A stretch of 43,586 nucleotides of DNA from Clostridia bacterium. Its GTDB lineage: Bacteria; Bacillota; Clostridia; Oscillospirales; CAG-272. Below, piece after piece: positions 15,990-25,059 of the stretch (position 1 is the stretch's first letter; every line of letters begins with the position of its first letter). The notes under the pieces were generated by a model. That model had not been told where the DNA came from, did no database searches, and saw only the letters and a program-made list of their open reading frames with translations. The stretch lies in assembly GCA_017416185.1 (NCBI GenBank), contig JAFQDF010000040.1:1-43586 (forward strand), read 5' to 3'. Made by a program: the position numbers and the translations under genes.

Positions 15990-17036
15990 ATGAGAAAGAT
16001 CAAATGGGGTGTTATAGGTGCAGGCGGTATTGCTGACAGACGTACTCTTCCCGGTATGATGTTAGCTGACAACGCTGAGCTTGTAGCAGTTATGGAAATA
16101 AATATGGAGCTCTCGGAAAAGCTCCGTGAAAAGTATAACGCAAAGGTTGCATACGATAACTACGAGGACCTTCTTGCAAACGATGAAATTGAGGCTGTTT
16201 ATATTGCTTCTCCCGTTATTTGCCACAAGGAGCAGGCGATAGCTGCAGCTAAGGCAGGCAAGCATATTCTCCTTGAAAAGCCTGCTGCTATGACCATCGA
16301 GGACGGCGAGGAAATCCTCCGTGCAGCAAAGGAAGCGGGAGTTCTTATCGCCTCCGGCTTTATGATGAGATATCACGGATATCATCAGAAGGTACGCGAA
16401 ATGATAGCAAACGGCGATATCGGCGATATCGTTTCCGCCCGCGGTCAGCTTACCTGCTGGTATCCCGAAATCGAGGGTGCATGGCGTCAGGATAAGAGTA
16501 AATCCGGCGGCGGTGCTCTTATGGATATGGGCGTTCACTGTATCGACCTTATTGAATATATTACAGGTGCTAAGACTGTTGAGACCTGCGGTTTTAACTC
16601 TACACGTACCTTCTCCTATAATGTTGACGACTCCTCCAACATCCTTATCAGACTTGATAACGGTGCGGTTGCATACGTTGACAGCCATTTCAATATTCCC
16701 GACGAGGCTGCTTTCTGCCGTCTTGAGTTCTATGGTACAAAGGGCTCTATCCTCTGCGAGGGAACCGTTTCCCAGATCGAGTCAGGCGAGGTCAAGGCTG
16801 TCATCTCCGGTGCTGACGAGGGCTACAATGCGGCTCAGAACAGAACCACAGACGGAGCCTTCAAGGTAGAGGCTGAATTAGGTAATATGTACACCAAGGA
16901 GATCGAGTCCTTCGGTAACTCTATAATCAACGGTACAGCTCTTACAGTTCCGCTGGAGGATGCTATCCACGTACAGAAGGTCGCTATGGCGGCGTATACC
17001 TCAACAGAAACAAAGGCCTTTGTTTCTGTTGAATAA
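15990..17036 (+). CDS. Gfo/Idh/MocA family oxidoreductase
   Basis: A 348-residue NAD(P)-dependent dehydrogenase. The N-terminal Rossmann fold shows GVIGAGGIADRR near 7-18 and the family's AGKHILLEKPAAMT with the catalytic EKP Lys about 97. The C-terminal domain has GGGALMDMGVHCIDLIEY, whose Asp and His belong to the active site. Such enzymes oxidise a ring carbon of inositols, glucose or glycosides, or reduce the matching ketone. Together with the aminotransferase before it and the GH20-like enzyme after it, an amino-sugar or cyclitol route is likely, but the substrate is unknown. Ribosome site GAGG 11 bases upstream. Codon bias is similar to the DegT gene. Confidence 0.9.
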   Translation: MRKIKWGVIGAGGIADRRTLPGMMLADNAELVAVMEINMELSEKLREKYNAKVAYDNYEDLLANDEIEAVYIASPVICHKEQAIAAAKAGKHILLEKPAAMTIEDGEEILRAAKEAGVLIASGFMMRYHGYHQKVREMIANGDIGDIVSARGQLTCWYPEIEGAWRQDKSKSGGGALMDMGVHCIDLIEYITGAKTVETCGFNSTRTFSYNVDDSSNILIRLDNGAVAYVDSHFNIPDEAAFCRLEFYGTKGSILCEGTVSQIESGEVKAVISGADEGYNAAQNRTTDGAFKVEAELGNMYTKEIESFGNSIINGTALTVPLEDAIHVQKVAMAAYTSTETKAFVSVE

Positions 17037-17106
17037 TGAATAGTGAATAATGAATGATGAATAATGAATAATGATGGTAGATTTCCGTACTTAGGTACGG
17101 AAATCT
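17037..17106. repeat. Stop-proximal AT-rich repeat plus palindrome, copy 4
   Basis: A run of GAATAATGAATGATG-like units directly after the stop, then a perfect 12-bp palindrome AGATTTCCGTAC (17079-17090) / GTACGGAAATCT (17095-17106) with a TTAG loop. The inner GATTTCCG is shared with the element after mgtE. Without a long T tract it is a weak terminator at best. Confidence 0.6.
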
Positions 17107-17127
17107 CCATTAAATATTTGGTGAAAT

Positions 17128-19188
17128 ATGAGATTAGTTAAGGATTATTTGATGCCCTGTCCGAAAAAGCTCGAACAAAAGGACGGGGAAGTGAAGATTA
17201 AGGGTATAAAGGTTACAGGCTTTAAGTGTGACTGTGACGTTTTTAAGACAGCTCTTGAATATCTTTCTGTCTTCGGTGAGGGTGATTACACCGTTGAAAT
17301 AAATAAGACAGAGGTTTGTGAGGGTAAAAAGGAAAGCTATATTCTTGATATTACCCCCGAAAAGGCAGTTATATCGGCTAATGACGGTGCGGGTATATTC
17401 TATGCCGTTATTACCTTAAAGGCTTTATATGCCGACAATACATTGCCTATAGTACATATCGAGGACTATCCTGATTTCTATGACAGAGGTCTGCTTCTTG
17501 AGAACCGTTACGGCTCTGATTTTATGACCCTTGAGGACTATAAAAAGGCAATAGATTACTTAGCTGAGATGAAATACAATCAGCTTACCGTCGGTGTTTA
17601 CGGCTGTTGGTGTGTTCAGTATGATATGAGACTCTCAGAGTTTCTCTACCTGCCCTTAGAATGTCACCCCGAGCTTAAAACTCCCCGTGATATTCGTTAT
17701 TGGTCGCCTGAGAAGGGTGAGTTTATCGAAAGGGAAAACGTACTTCCCGTGATGTTTACAGAGGACTATTTCGGTGAGCTTATCAAATACGCAAAGTCAA
17801 GAAATATCACAATCAAGCCCCTCTTTAACAGCTTCGGTCATAATACTCTTATACCCAGACTTCATCCCGAGCTTTCCGCAAAGGATGAAAACGGTAACCC
17901 CACAAAGCACGGCTTCTGTGTTTCTGATGAGGCTGTATATGAGTATATGTTTGCCATATACGATGAGATAATCGAAAAGTATATGAAGCCCAACGGCCTT
18001 GATGCAATCGAGATCGGTCTTGACGAGGTCTATGCGTGGCACGGCGAGGATCTTGACGATATCTACGGTAAGTTCGAGCCCTACTGCCGTTGCGAAAAAT
18101 GCCGCAATATGGATAAAAAGGAGCTTATGCTTGCCTTCATCATCCGTGTCTGTAAGTATCTCAAGGCTAAAGGAATGAAGCATATCTACATCTATCACGA
18201 TATGCTCTTTGAGATATTTGATATCGTAAACGACGAGCTGGTTGACCTCTTCAAGAAGGAGGATATCTACGACGTTGTCGTTCTTGACTGGTGGTCTTAT
18301 ACCAAGGAAGAGGACGTATTCCAGAAGCGAGAGATAAACGGTCTCTTCCGTTCTATCGCCAAGCCCTTCACAGGCTACTATCATTGGGTAGTTCCTATGG
18401 AATACAACAACAACATCTATGCTCACGCTAAATTGGCTAAAAAGCACGGCTTTGAGGGTATAGAGTCATATTCCTCCTTTGAATACTGCTTTGACAGACC
18501 CTTTATGTATCAGGCGGAGCTTTGCTGGAACGTGGATACCGTTGATGATTATGATGCTTTCCTCTCCCGCTATGCGGCATCCCGCTTCCCGGAGAATCCC
18601 GATGGGGCAAAGAAAGCTCTTGATATAATGGCATCCCTTACGGTAAACGATACCGAGGTCAATCTTATGAACAGCCTTGAGTATTATTGGTTTACCTACG
18701 TTACTCCCGATGAGGAGTATCCCCGTAATTTCCCGGGCGGAGCATACAAGAAGATATTTGCCGAGAAGGACAAGTATATGTCCTACTTTGAAACGGTATT
18801 GGAGAAGTCTGCTGAGGCTATTAAGTTCTTTACCGGTTCCGACAATTACTTTGCCAAGGTGTGGTATGCCATAGCTATGCATTATTATACCTATGCTTAC
18901 GAGTACCGTACTCTTGTTGAACTTTCCGATGGCTATAACGGCGGTACCGTTGACCGCGAGAAGGTCATAGATAACCTTGAGATTATTATCAAGCTTCACG
19001 AGGAATTTATGGCTATTGTTGAGGATATTCGTATAGAGGCAAACAGCTATGTATATCTTCGCAACCATTCTATAATGCGTCAGGTATTTATTGACCTCAA
19101 AGAGTATTTAAAGAATACAGACGAACCCAAGCTTGATCTCACAGATCTTCGTTACTGTGCAAGCGACAGATTCAATAAGTTAAGATAA
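17128..19188 (+). CDS. GH20-like beta-N-acetylhexosaminidase
   Basis: A 686-residue protein with the two-part start of family 20: an alpha/beta N-domain (about 1-115, ending in DGAGIFYAVITLKAL) and then a TIM barrel opening with DRGLLLENRYGSDFMTLED. The catalytic pair is Asp299-Glu300 in IEIGLDEVYAW, matching the Asp-Glu dyad in which Asp orients the substrate acetamido group and Glu is the acid. The usual HxGGDE is altered to EIGLDE, so the family's first Gly-Gly is not kept; this and the long C-terminal part mark a distant subgroup. A small CxxC pair (CRCEKCRNM) may bind metal. No signal peptide is seen, so it probably acts on imported oligosaccharides. It is followed after 11 bases by the ceramidase-like gene. 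Confidence 0.75.
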   Translation: MRLVKDYLMPCPKKLEQKDGEVKIKGIKVTGFKCDCDVFKTALEYLSVFGEGDYTVEINKTEVCEGKKESYILDITPEKAVISANDGAGIFYAVITLKALYADNTLPIVHIEDYPDFYDRGLLLENRYGSDFMTLEDYKKAIDYLAEMKYNQLTVGVYGCWCVQYDMRLSEFLYLPLECHPELKTPRDIRYWSPEKGEFIERENVLPVMFTEDYFGELIKYAKSRNITIKPLFNSFGHNTLIPRLHPELSAKDENGNPTKHGFCVSDEAVYEYMFAIYDEIIEKYMKPNGLDAIEIGLDEVYAWHGEDLDDIYGKFEPYCRCEKCRNMDKKELMLAFIIRVCKYLKAKGMKHIYIYHDMLFEIFDIVNDELVDLFKKEDIYDVVVLDWWSYTKEEDVFQKREINGLFRSIAKPFTGYYHWVVPMEYNNNIYAHAKLAKKHGFEGIESYSSFEYCFDRPFMYQAELCWNVDTVDDYDAFLSRYAASRFPENPDGAKKALDIMASLTVNDTEVNLMNSLEYYWFTYVTPDEEYPRNFPGGAYKKIFAEKDKYMSYFETVLEKSAEAIKFFTGSDNYFAKVWYAIAMHYYTYAYEYRTLVELSDGYNGGTVDREKVIDNLEIIIKLHEEFMAIVEDIRIEANSYVYLRNHSIMRQVFIDLKEYLKNTDEPKLDLTDLRYCASDRFNKLR

Positions 19189-19199
19189 GGAGAAATAAT

Positions 19200-20531
19200 A
19201 TGCTTTGCGGTGCTTATGAAGTACAGATAACTCCCCCTATGGGTACGACTCTTCCCGGATATTTTCAGTTCAGATATGCTGACGACGTTCTGGACGAGCT
19301 GTACGCCAAGGCGGTAATATTTGATAACGGTGAGACTGTCACAGGCTTTGTTGCCCTTGATATTCTCCACGTAAACGCGATGATGGTTGAGCTTGTCCGC
19401 GACCGCTTTGAACAGCTCACGGGTGTAAAGGGAACCAATCTTATGGTTACAGCCACTCACACCCATACAGGTCAGCCTATGGAGCATAACGACGAGTTCA
19501 GTATAGTTGACGACGATCAGATCCGTATAACCTGTCATAGGGCTGCCGACTGTGCCTACGTTGCTTACAAGCACAGAAAGGAATGTCATATCGGATACGG
19601 CAGAGGAGAGGAGCACGAGCTTGCCTTTAACCGCCGTTTCTGGCAGACGGACGGACAGGCTCATACCTGGCCGGGTATATGCAATCCTGCAAACGTAAAG
19701 GAAGCAGGTCCTGTTGACCCCGAGTTCAACGTGATAAGAATAGATGACGCTGACTGCAATACTATTGCAGTAATCACCTGCTTTGCAAACCACCTTGATA
19801 TGATAGGCGGTACAGCATTTTCAGCCGATTATCCCGGTGAGCTTTCCCGCTGTATCAAGAAAGAGCTGGGTGAGAATGTAGTATCTATGTTCTTAAACGG
19901 CTTCTGCGGTGATATTACCCATATCGACTACCGCGGCGGACATAACTTCGGCAAGAACGGTCATATCAAGTGCGGACGTATCCTTGCAGCCGATGTTTTA
20001 GGCGTTTATAAGAATATTCTCTGCGAGGATGTAAAGACCCTTAAGGTTGCCTCCAAGGTAAAGGTAATAGACCGCCGCCAGCCCACCGACGAGCAGTATG
20101 AGTGGGGTAAGGCATACCTTGCAGGTGATATCAAAAAGCTTGAGGTACAGGAGGATGACGGCTTTGAAAAGCCCTCTACAGGCGACAACGAGCTTATGGA
20201 ACGCTCCTATGCCAAGTGTATGGTCAATCTCCGTGAGAATCCCATACTTAACGAAAAGGTTGAATTGCAGGTCATCCGTGTAGGTGATATTATCTTCAAC
20301 GGTGCTCCCGGGGAAATGTTTGCCGAGCTTAATTTTGACATCAAGGAGCAGTCTGCCTTTGATAAGAACGTCAACGTTGAGCTTGCCAACGGCTGTTACG
20401 GTTATATTGCTCCAAAGCACGCATTTGCCGAGGGCGGATATGAGGTCACCCTTGACCGTTACGTGAATATGTCTGAGGACACGGGGCACATAATGGTTGA
20501 TACAATTCTTGAATTACAAAAGGAAGTATAA
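19200..20531 (+). CDS. Neutral/alkaline ceramidase-like hydrolase (N-terminal domain family)
   Basis: A 443-residue protein of the family annotated as neutral/alkaline non-lysosomal ceramidase N-terminal domain. It shows the opening YEVQITPPMG, the zinc-site motif TATHTHTGQP (His about 87 and 89) and a second His in CFANHLDMIGG near 198, as in bacterial neutral ceramidases. It lacks a signal peptide and the C-terminal immunoglobulin-like domain of true ceramidases, and is much shorter, so a cytoplasmic amidase or esterase on another substrate is more likely than sphingolipid breakdown. It has a strong AAGGAGAAATAAT ribosome site and follows the GH20-like gene by 11 bases, so the two are co-expressed. 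Deacetylation of an amino sugar product is a possible role, but that is inference. Confidence 0.78.
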   Translation: MLCGAYEVQITPPMGTTLPGYFQFRYADDVLDELYAKAVIFDNGETVTGFVALDILHVNAMMVELVRDRFEQLTGVKGTNLMVTATHTHTGQPMEHNDEFSIVDDDQIRITCHRAADCAYVAYKHRKECHIGYGRGEEHELAFNRRFWQTDGQAHTWPGICNPANVKEAGPVDPEFNVIRIDDADCNTIAVITCFANHLDMIGGTAFSADYPGELSRCIKKELGENVVSMFLNGFCGDITHIDYRGGHNFGKNGHIKCGRILAADVLGVYKNILCEDVKTLKVASKVKVIDRRQPTDEQYEWGKAYLAGDIKKLEVQEDDGFEKPSTGDNELMERSYAKCMVNLRENPILNEKVELQVIRVGDIIFNGAPGEMFAELNFDIKEQSAFDKNVNVELANGCYGYIAPKHAFAEGGYEVTLDRYVNMSEDTGHIMVDTILELQKEV

Positions 20532-20534
20532 TAT

Positions 20535-20560
20535 GAAGCAGTCCTGACGGACTGCTTCAT
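20535..20560 (+). terminator. Short perfect hairpin between ceramidase-like and NhaC genes
   Basis: Arms TGAAGCAGTCC (20535-20545) and GGACTGCTTCA (20550-20560), loop TGAC, followed by TTGAGG. The T tract is absent and GAGG serves as ribosome site for the next gene, so partial termination or mRNA processing is more likely than a full stop. Confidence 0.4.
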
Positions 20561-20573
20561 TGAGGTATAAACT

Positions 20574-21887
20574 ATGAATAAAGGCAGAGTAAGAGCCCTT
20601 TTGCCTATAGGAGTATTTTTGGTACTCTATTTAGGGCTTGGAATTATTTTTGAATATGTAATAAAGATACCTATGGGATTTTATAACATTCCCATAGTTG
20701 TTACATTTCTTGTGGGACTTTTGGTTGCCTGTTTGCAAAACAGGGAGCTGAGCTTTGATAAAAAGCTTGAGGTCATGGGCCGCGGTGTCGGGGATAAAAA
20801 TATTATCACGATGCTTCTTATATTTCTTGAGGCAGGTATATTTGTAGGCGTTGTGGGCAGGTCAAGTGCAGAGAGTGTTGCTTACTTTATGCTGTCTGTT
20901 ATTTCTCCAAGATATGCGGTGGCGGTACTTTTTACGGTTGCCTGCTTTGTATCCCTTGCTATGGGTACCTCTGTAGGTACGATAACACTTATTACCCCTA
21001 TTGCGGTGGCGGTATCAGGTGCGTCCGGTTTTGACCTCGCACTCTGTGTTGCAACAGTTGTCGGAGGCTCTATGTTCGGTGACAACCTTTCCTTTATATC
21101 CGATACCACCATTGCTGCCTGCAACGGTCAGGGATGCCAAATGAAGGACAAGTTCAGAGAAAACTTCTTTATAGCTCTTCCTGCAGCACTGGTGTCCCTC
21201 GTTATCATCCTTGTGATGTCATTTAATACAGAGATCGCAGGCGAGATATCTAAGGACTACAATCTTATACAGATAATCCCTTACGTCCTTGTTCTTATAG
21301 GCGGTATCATAGGTATAAACGTATTTATCGTTCTTATGATAGGTATAGTTTCGGGCTCGGTGATCATGCTTGCAACAGGTACTGTTGCTGCAACAGATCT
21401 GCTTGCCAATATGGGCTCGGGTGCTTCGGGAATGTTTGAAACTATAGTTGTTACGATCCTTGTTGCCTCTATCTGTGCTCTTATCCGTGAGTTCGGCGGC
21501 TTTGACGCTCTGCTTTACGGTATCAAGAAGATATTCAGAGGTAAAAAGGGCGGTCAGATCGGTATGGGTGCACTTGTAGGTGTACTTGATATAGCTACCG
21601 CAAACAACACTGTTGCTATAGTTATGGCTAACCCCATTGCCAAGGAAATAGCAAAGGAATACGGTATTTCACCGAGAAAATCAGCTTCGATTCTTGATAC
21701 ATTTTCCTGCTTCTTCCAGGCCCTTATTCCTTACGGTGCGCAGATGCTCGTTGCTATATCTGCCGTTGCCGAGCTTGGAGGACAGATCTCAGCCTTTGAT
21801 ATTATTCCTAAGCTGTTCTATCCCTATCTGCTGTTTATAAGCTCCCTTGTATTTATATTCTTTATTCCCTCAAAGGAGAAAAAATGA
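20574..21887 (+). CDS. NhaC family Na+/H+ antiporter-like transporter
   Basis: A 437-residue membrane protein with about eleven hydrophobic helices. It carries the family features GTSVGTITLITPIAVAVSG and MFGDNLSFISDTT, the latter with the acidic residue thought to take part in ion exchange, and the repeated half GALVGVLDIATANNTVAIVM. NhaC-family proteins exchange Na+ for H+, but several members in catabolic operons move organic acids or amino acids with Na+. Its place between sugar hydrolases and an esterase suggests uptake or export of a pathway compound. It overlaps the esterase gene by four bases (ATGA). A ribosome site GAGG lies 12 bases upstream. Confidence 0.87.
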   Translation: MNKGRVRALLPIGVFLVLYLGLGIIFEYVIKIPMGFYNIPIVVTFLVGLLVACLQNRELSFDKKLEVMGRGVGDKNIITMLLIFLEAGIFVGVVGRSSAESVAYFMLSVISPRYAVAVLFTVACFVSLAMGTSVGTITLITPIAVAVSGASGFDLALCVATVVGGSMFGDNLSFISDTTIAACNGQGCQMKDKFRENFFIALPAALVSLVIILVMSFNTEIAGEISKDYNLIQIIPYVLVLIGGIIGINVFIVLMIGIVSGSVIMLATGTVAATDLLANMGSGASGMFETIVVTILVASICALIREFGGFDALLYGIKKIFRGKKGGQIGMGALVGVLDIATANNTVAIVMANPIAKEIAKEYGISPRKSASILDTFSCFFQALIPYGAQMLVAISAVAELGGQISAFDIIPKLFYPYLLFISSLVFIFFIPSKEKK

Positions 21888-22522
21888 TGTATACAAAGCA
21901 TAAATTCGCATCCGAGCATTTCTATAATTTCAGCTACATACAGTATCTGCCAAAGGATTATGATGAAAATAAAAAATACCCTCTTGTTTTCTTCCTTCAC
22001 GGAGCAGGGGAACGCGGAGATGATCTTGACCTCTTGGCAAAACACGGCTATATGAAATATCATATAGAAGACGGCAGGGAATATCCGTTTATATTCATAT
22101 CTCCTCAGTGTCCGGAGGATAAATACTGGGGTAACTATGTTGAATCACTTTTCAAGCTTCTTGACCATATCTGTGAGACCCTGCCTGTAGATAAAAGCAG
22201 GATTTATCTCACAGGAATAAGTATGGGCGGTACGGGTACTTATCTTATGGCACAGGCTGAGCCGGCGAGATTTGCAGCTATAGCTCCCATATGCGGCAGC
22301 GGTATCAACTGGTACGGCGGTGTGCTGAAGGACCTGCCTTGCCGTATATATCACGGTGACTGTGATCAATCGGTAGATCCTCATGACAGTCTTTCGATGG
22401 TAAGCTCTATAAATCGAGAAGGCGGCAGAGCGGAGCTGACTATATTCCCCGGTGTTACACATAACTGTTGGGATATAGTTTATTCGGACGACGAGCTTAT
22501 AGAATGGTTTTTAAAGCATTAA
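21884..22522 (+). CDS. Alpha/beta hydrolase, carboxylesterase/phospholipase-like
   Basis: A 212-residue alpha/beta hydrolase. The oxyanion-hole segment FFLHGAGERGDD, the nucleophile elbow GISMGG (Ser about 113), the late Asp of HGDCDQSVDPHDS and the catalytic His of GVTHNCWD are all visible. The layout matches the dienelactone/feruloyl-esterase-like proteins often annotated as prolyl oligopeptidase family or phospholipase/carboxylesterase, which remove acyl groups from sugars and other esters. There is no signal peptide. Its ATG overlaps the antiporter stop, so it is translationally coupled. Two ATG codons in a row (21884, 21887) are possible starts; the first is taken. Confidence 0.85.
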   Translation: MMYTKHKFASEHFYNFSYIQYLPKDYDENKKYPLVFFLHGAGERGDDLDLLAKHGYMKYHIEDGREYPFIFISPQCPEDKYWGNYVESLFKLLDHICETLPVDKSRIYLTGISMGGTGTYLMAQAEPARFAAIAPICGSGINWYGGVLKDLPCRIYHGDCDQSVDPHDSLSMVSSINREGGRAELTIFPGVTHNCWDIVYSDDELIEWFLKH

Positions 22523-22532
22523 CAAATAATTG

Positions 22533-22561
22533 TTGAATAGTTTCAGGTTATACTGTAAAAT
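22533..22561 (+). promoter_or_regulatory. Promoter of the glycerol dehydrogenase gene
   Basis: TTGAAT (22533-22538), a 17-bp spacer and TAAAAT (22556-22561), 35 bases before the start. A GGAGG ribosome site follows. Confidence 0.65.
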
Positions 22562-22596
22562 AATATCCATAATAAAACACTTTTTCGGAGGTTATT

Positions 22597-23676
22597 ATGG
22601 CAAATATACTTATCAGCCCTTCAAAGTACGTTCAGGGCGCAGGTGAAATAAAAAAATTAGGTGAATATTCATTAAAGCTGGGTAAATGTCCTCTCATTCT
22701 GCTTACCGATTCCGGCTATAAGCGTGTCGGCAAGGAAATTGAGGACAGCTTTTGGACAAGCTTGGTTTTTGAATATTTTAACGGTGAGTGCTCTATGAAT
22801 GAGATAGAGAGAATAAAGAAAACTGTTGCAGAGAAGGAATGCGACGTTATCATCGGTGTAGGCGGCGGTAAGATCCTCGATACCGCAAAGGCTGTTGCTT
22901 ACTACTGTGAGCTTCCGGTAATTATCGTTCCTACCATTGCTTCAACAGATGCACCTTGCAGTGCACTTTCCGTTATCTATACAGATGACGGCGTTTTTGA
23001 AAGCTATCTTTTCTTACCCGCTAATCCCAACCTTGTTCTTATGGACACAGACGTTATCGCAAAGTCTCCCGCAAGACTTACCGTATCCGGTATGGGTGAT
23101 GCTTTAGCTACCTATTTTGAGGCCAGAGCTACAGCGGCTTCGGGTTCTGCTACCTGTGCGGGCGGTACTGTTACAAATGCGGCTCTTGCCCTTGCAAAGC
23201 TCTGTTATGAAACTCTTATGGAAAACGGTATCAATGCAAAGCTTGCTCTTGAAAGAAACGTATGTACTCCTGCGGTAAACAAGGTTATTGAAGCAAATAC
23301 TCTGCTTTCGGGTATCGGCTTTGAGTCCGGCGGTCTTGCAGGTGCTCACGCTATCCACAACGGCTTTACGGTACTTCCCGAGTGTCATCATATGTACCAC
23401 GGTGAAAAGGTTGCATTTGGTACTATAACTCAGCTTGTTTTGGAAAATGCCCCCGAGCTTGAGGAGGTAATTCTTTTCTGTATTGAAGCAGGTCTTCCCG
23501 TTACTCTTCGTGAGCTTGGTATAGAGGATGTTACCGAAGAAAAGATCAGAGCAGTTGCTGAGGCTGCAGCAGCGGATACAGAGACCATCCATAATATGCC
23601 CTTTAAGGTTGATGCCGACAGCGTATATGCGGCTATTATGGCGGCGGACGCTCTGGGTAACTATTATCTTGGTTGA
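22597..23676 (+). CDS. gldA: Glycerol dehydrogenase
   Basis: A 359-residue member of the iron/zinc-dependent alcohol dehydrogenase group, full length for GldA. It oxidises glycerol to dihydroxyacetone with NAD+. The cofactor motif GVGGGKILDTAK is near 89-100. The metal ligands are Asp168 in GMGDALATYFEARA, His251 in GAHAIHNGF and His268 in MYHGEKVAFG; the 83-residue step between the first two equals that in characterised bacterial glycerol dehydrogenases. It has its own promoter and a strong terminator, so it is monocistronic. No dihydroxyacetone kinase gene is in view. Confidence 0.93.
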   Translation: MANILISPSKYVQGAGEIKKLGEYSLKLGKCPLILLTDSGYKRVGKEIEDSFWTSLVFEYFNGECSMNEIERIKKTVAEKECDVIIGVGGGKILDTAKAVAYYCELPVIIVPTIASTDAPCSALSVIYTDDGVFESYLFLPANPNLVLMDTDVIAKSPARLTVSGMGDALATYFEARATAASGSATCAGGTVTNAALALAKLCYETLMENGINAKLALERNVCTPAVNKVIEANTLLSGIGFESGGLAGAHAIHNGFTVLPECHHMYHGEKVAFGTITQLVLENAPELEEVILFCIEAGLPVTLRELGIEDVTEEKIRAVAEAAAADTETIHNMPFKVDADSVYAAIMAADALGNYYLG

Positions 23677-23685
23677 TCAAAAGTG

Positions 23686-23720
23686 AATAAATCCCCTCAT
23701 GCATTATGAGGGGATTTATT
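23686..23720. terminator. Bidirectional terminator between gldA and the DUF4097 gene
   Basis: Fifteen-bp perfect arms AATAAATCCCCTCAT (23686-23700) and ATGAGGGGATTTATT (23706-23720) with a GCATT loop. A and T runs on both sides let it serve both converging genes. Confidence 0.9.
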
Positions 23721-23723
23721 ATT

Positions 23724-24557
23724 CTACTCATCATCGTAGTCGATATTGATAATTCCTGTTTCATTTGTGATATTTACGGTCTTATTACCTGTACCTACCG
23801 TTTCGGTATTTCCGTTGTGTATGGTGGTTACCGTGTATATAGATCTGTCTTCAAGCTCGCCGTTTATCGCACCCGTTATGTTTGTTATATCAAGGTTGTT
23901 GAAGTTCAGCGAATCAAAGTTGATTATACCTGTATCGGTTTTGATGGTTATAGCGTCAGCGTTTATCTCATCTACGCTTATCAGTGCGTTTGAGGTAGTA
24001 AGAGAAACTGTCTTGCTGCAACGAACCTCCTCGACTGATATTGCGGCGTTATTGCTGCTGCAGGTAAGGGAAACGAGTGAGAGCTCCTCTACCGATATTG
24101 CGCTGTTTGCGGATTCAATGTTGATCTCGGGTGATGCCTTTTTAGGTATAAATATTTCAATGACTTGATTTTTTATAGTATTGTCATTATTTACACCCGT
24201 TATTGTCATTATCCCGTTTTCGTTATTTATGCTTACATTGGGATGATCGTTATCGGTTGCATATTTATACTTTATGCTCATATCGTTTTTATTGGTTGGC
24301 TTTAATGCTACTGCGTAACCCTCGAGATTAATATTCAGAACCTTAATTTCAGCGGTATTATCGCTTATATCAATAATCTCCGCAGATTGGTTATGCTCAA
24401 GTATGTTACTTTCCATAAAGTCGGCTATCCTTTCGAAAAAGCCGCCGGAATTTTTTATTATCTGTGTTGCTCCGCTTGCTGCACCTGCGACGGTAAGTGA
24501 TATACCGATACAGAGGATGATCGCAGCGGCTATCCATAGGCCTGTATATTTCTTCAT
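23724..24557 (-). CDS. DUF4097 family membrane-anchored beta-repeat protein
   Basis: A 277-residue protein with one N-terminal membrane helix (about 8-30) followed by a beta-helix-like repeat region: NSAISVEELSLVSLTCSSNN, NNAAISVEEV, NALISVDEINADAITIKT and so on, typical of DUF4097 (putative adhesin). It is the third gene of a padR-DUF1700-DUF4097 operon. In Bacillota this trio is linked to envelope sensing, with the DUF1700 (HAAS) protein as membrane partner, but the mechanism is not established. It starts 4 bases after the DUF1700 stop. It shares the bidirectional terminator with gldA. Confidence 0.85.
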   Translation of the reverse strand: MKKYTGLWIAAAIILCIGISLTVAGAASGATQIIKNSGGFFERIADFMESNILEHNQSAEIIDISDNTAEIKVLNINLEGYAVALKPTNKNDMSIKYKYATDNDHPNVSINNENGIMTITGVNNDNTIKNQVIEIFIPKKASPEINIESANSAISVEELSLVSLTCSSNNAAISVEEVRCSKTVSLTTSNALISVDEINADAITIKTDTGIINFDSLNFNNLDITNITGAINGELEDRSIYTVTTIHNGNTETVGTGNKTVNITNETGIINIDYDDE

Positions 24558-24561
24558 TATG

Positions 24562-25059
24562 CTACCTCCTTATACATTCCTTAATACGTCTTATGCCAAA
24601 TCTTATATACGAAGAGATTGGTATAGTGATAAGGAAAAATGCAGTCAGGATAAGTGATATACCTGCAAATATCATAAAAGCAGGCATACCTAAAGTAATT
24701 GCCGTCGCAAACGCTGCTATCAGACATATTACTGTCGATGCTGCAAAGCTTACAGATATGATTATATCCCACACTAAGGCAAAATATAAAGCAATTATGC
24801 CGATGACAAGCATTATATTGATAAAGGTTTTATAGTTTTTATCTTCTTCTTTGGTACTCTGATAGTTTCCCTCTGCTCTGACAGATTCCACTATCTCGTC
24901 GATACTGCCGACTGCCGCTACGGCCTGTGCTTCGCTCATTCCGGTGTCGATACGGTCTGAGATCATTTCACTGTAGTATGCTATCGTTCTTTCAAGCTCA
25001 TCCTTTGGGAGAAAGGAGAGCCTGTTTCTTAATTCGTTCAAAAAAGTTTTCTTATCCAT
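24562..25059 (-). CDS. DUF1700 (HAAS domain) membrane protein
   Basis: A 165-residue protein. Residues 1-60 form the HAAS domain, with FLNELRNRLSFLPKDELER and the EAQAVAAVGSIDEIVES helix; the rest holds three to four hydrophobic segments from about 75 to 155. Family members sit between a PadR regulator and a DUF4097 protein and are thought to pass a membrane signal to the regulator. Its start overlaps the padR stop by 8 bases, with GAGGTG inside the padR coding sequence as ribosome site, so translation is coupled. Confidence 0.88.
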   Translation of the reverse strand: MDKKTFLNELRNRLSFLPKDELERTIAYYSEMISDRIDTGMSEAQAVAAVGSIDEIVESVRAEGNYQSTKEEDKNYKTFINIMLVIGIIALYFALVWDIIISVSFAASTVICLIAAFATAITLGMPAFMIFAGISLILTAFFLITIPISSYIRFGIRRIKECIRR

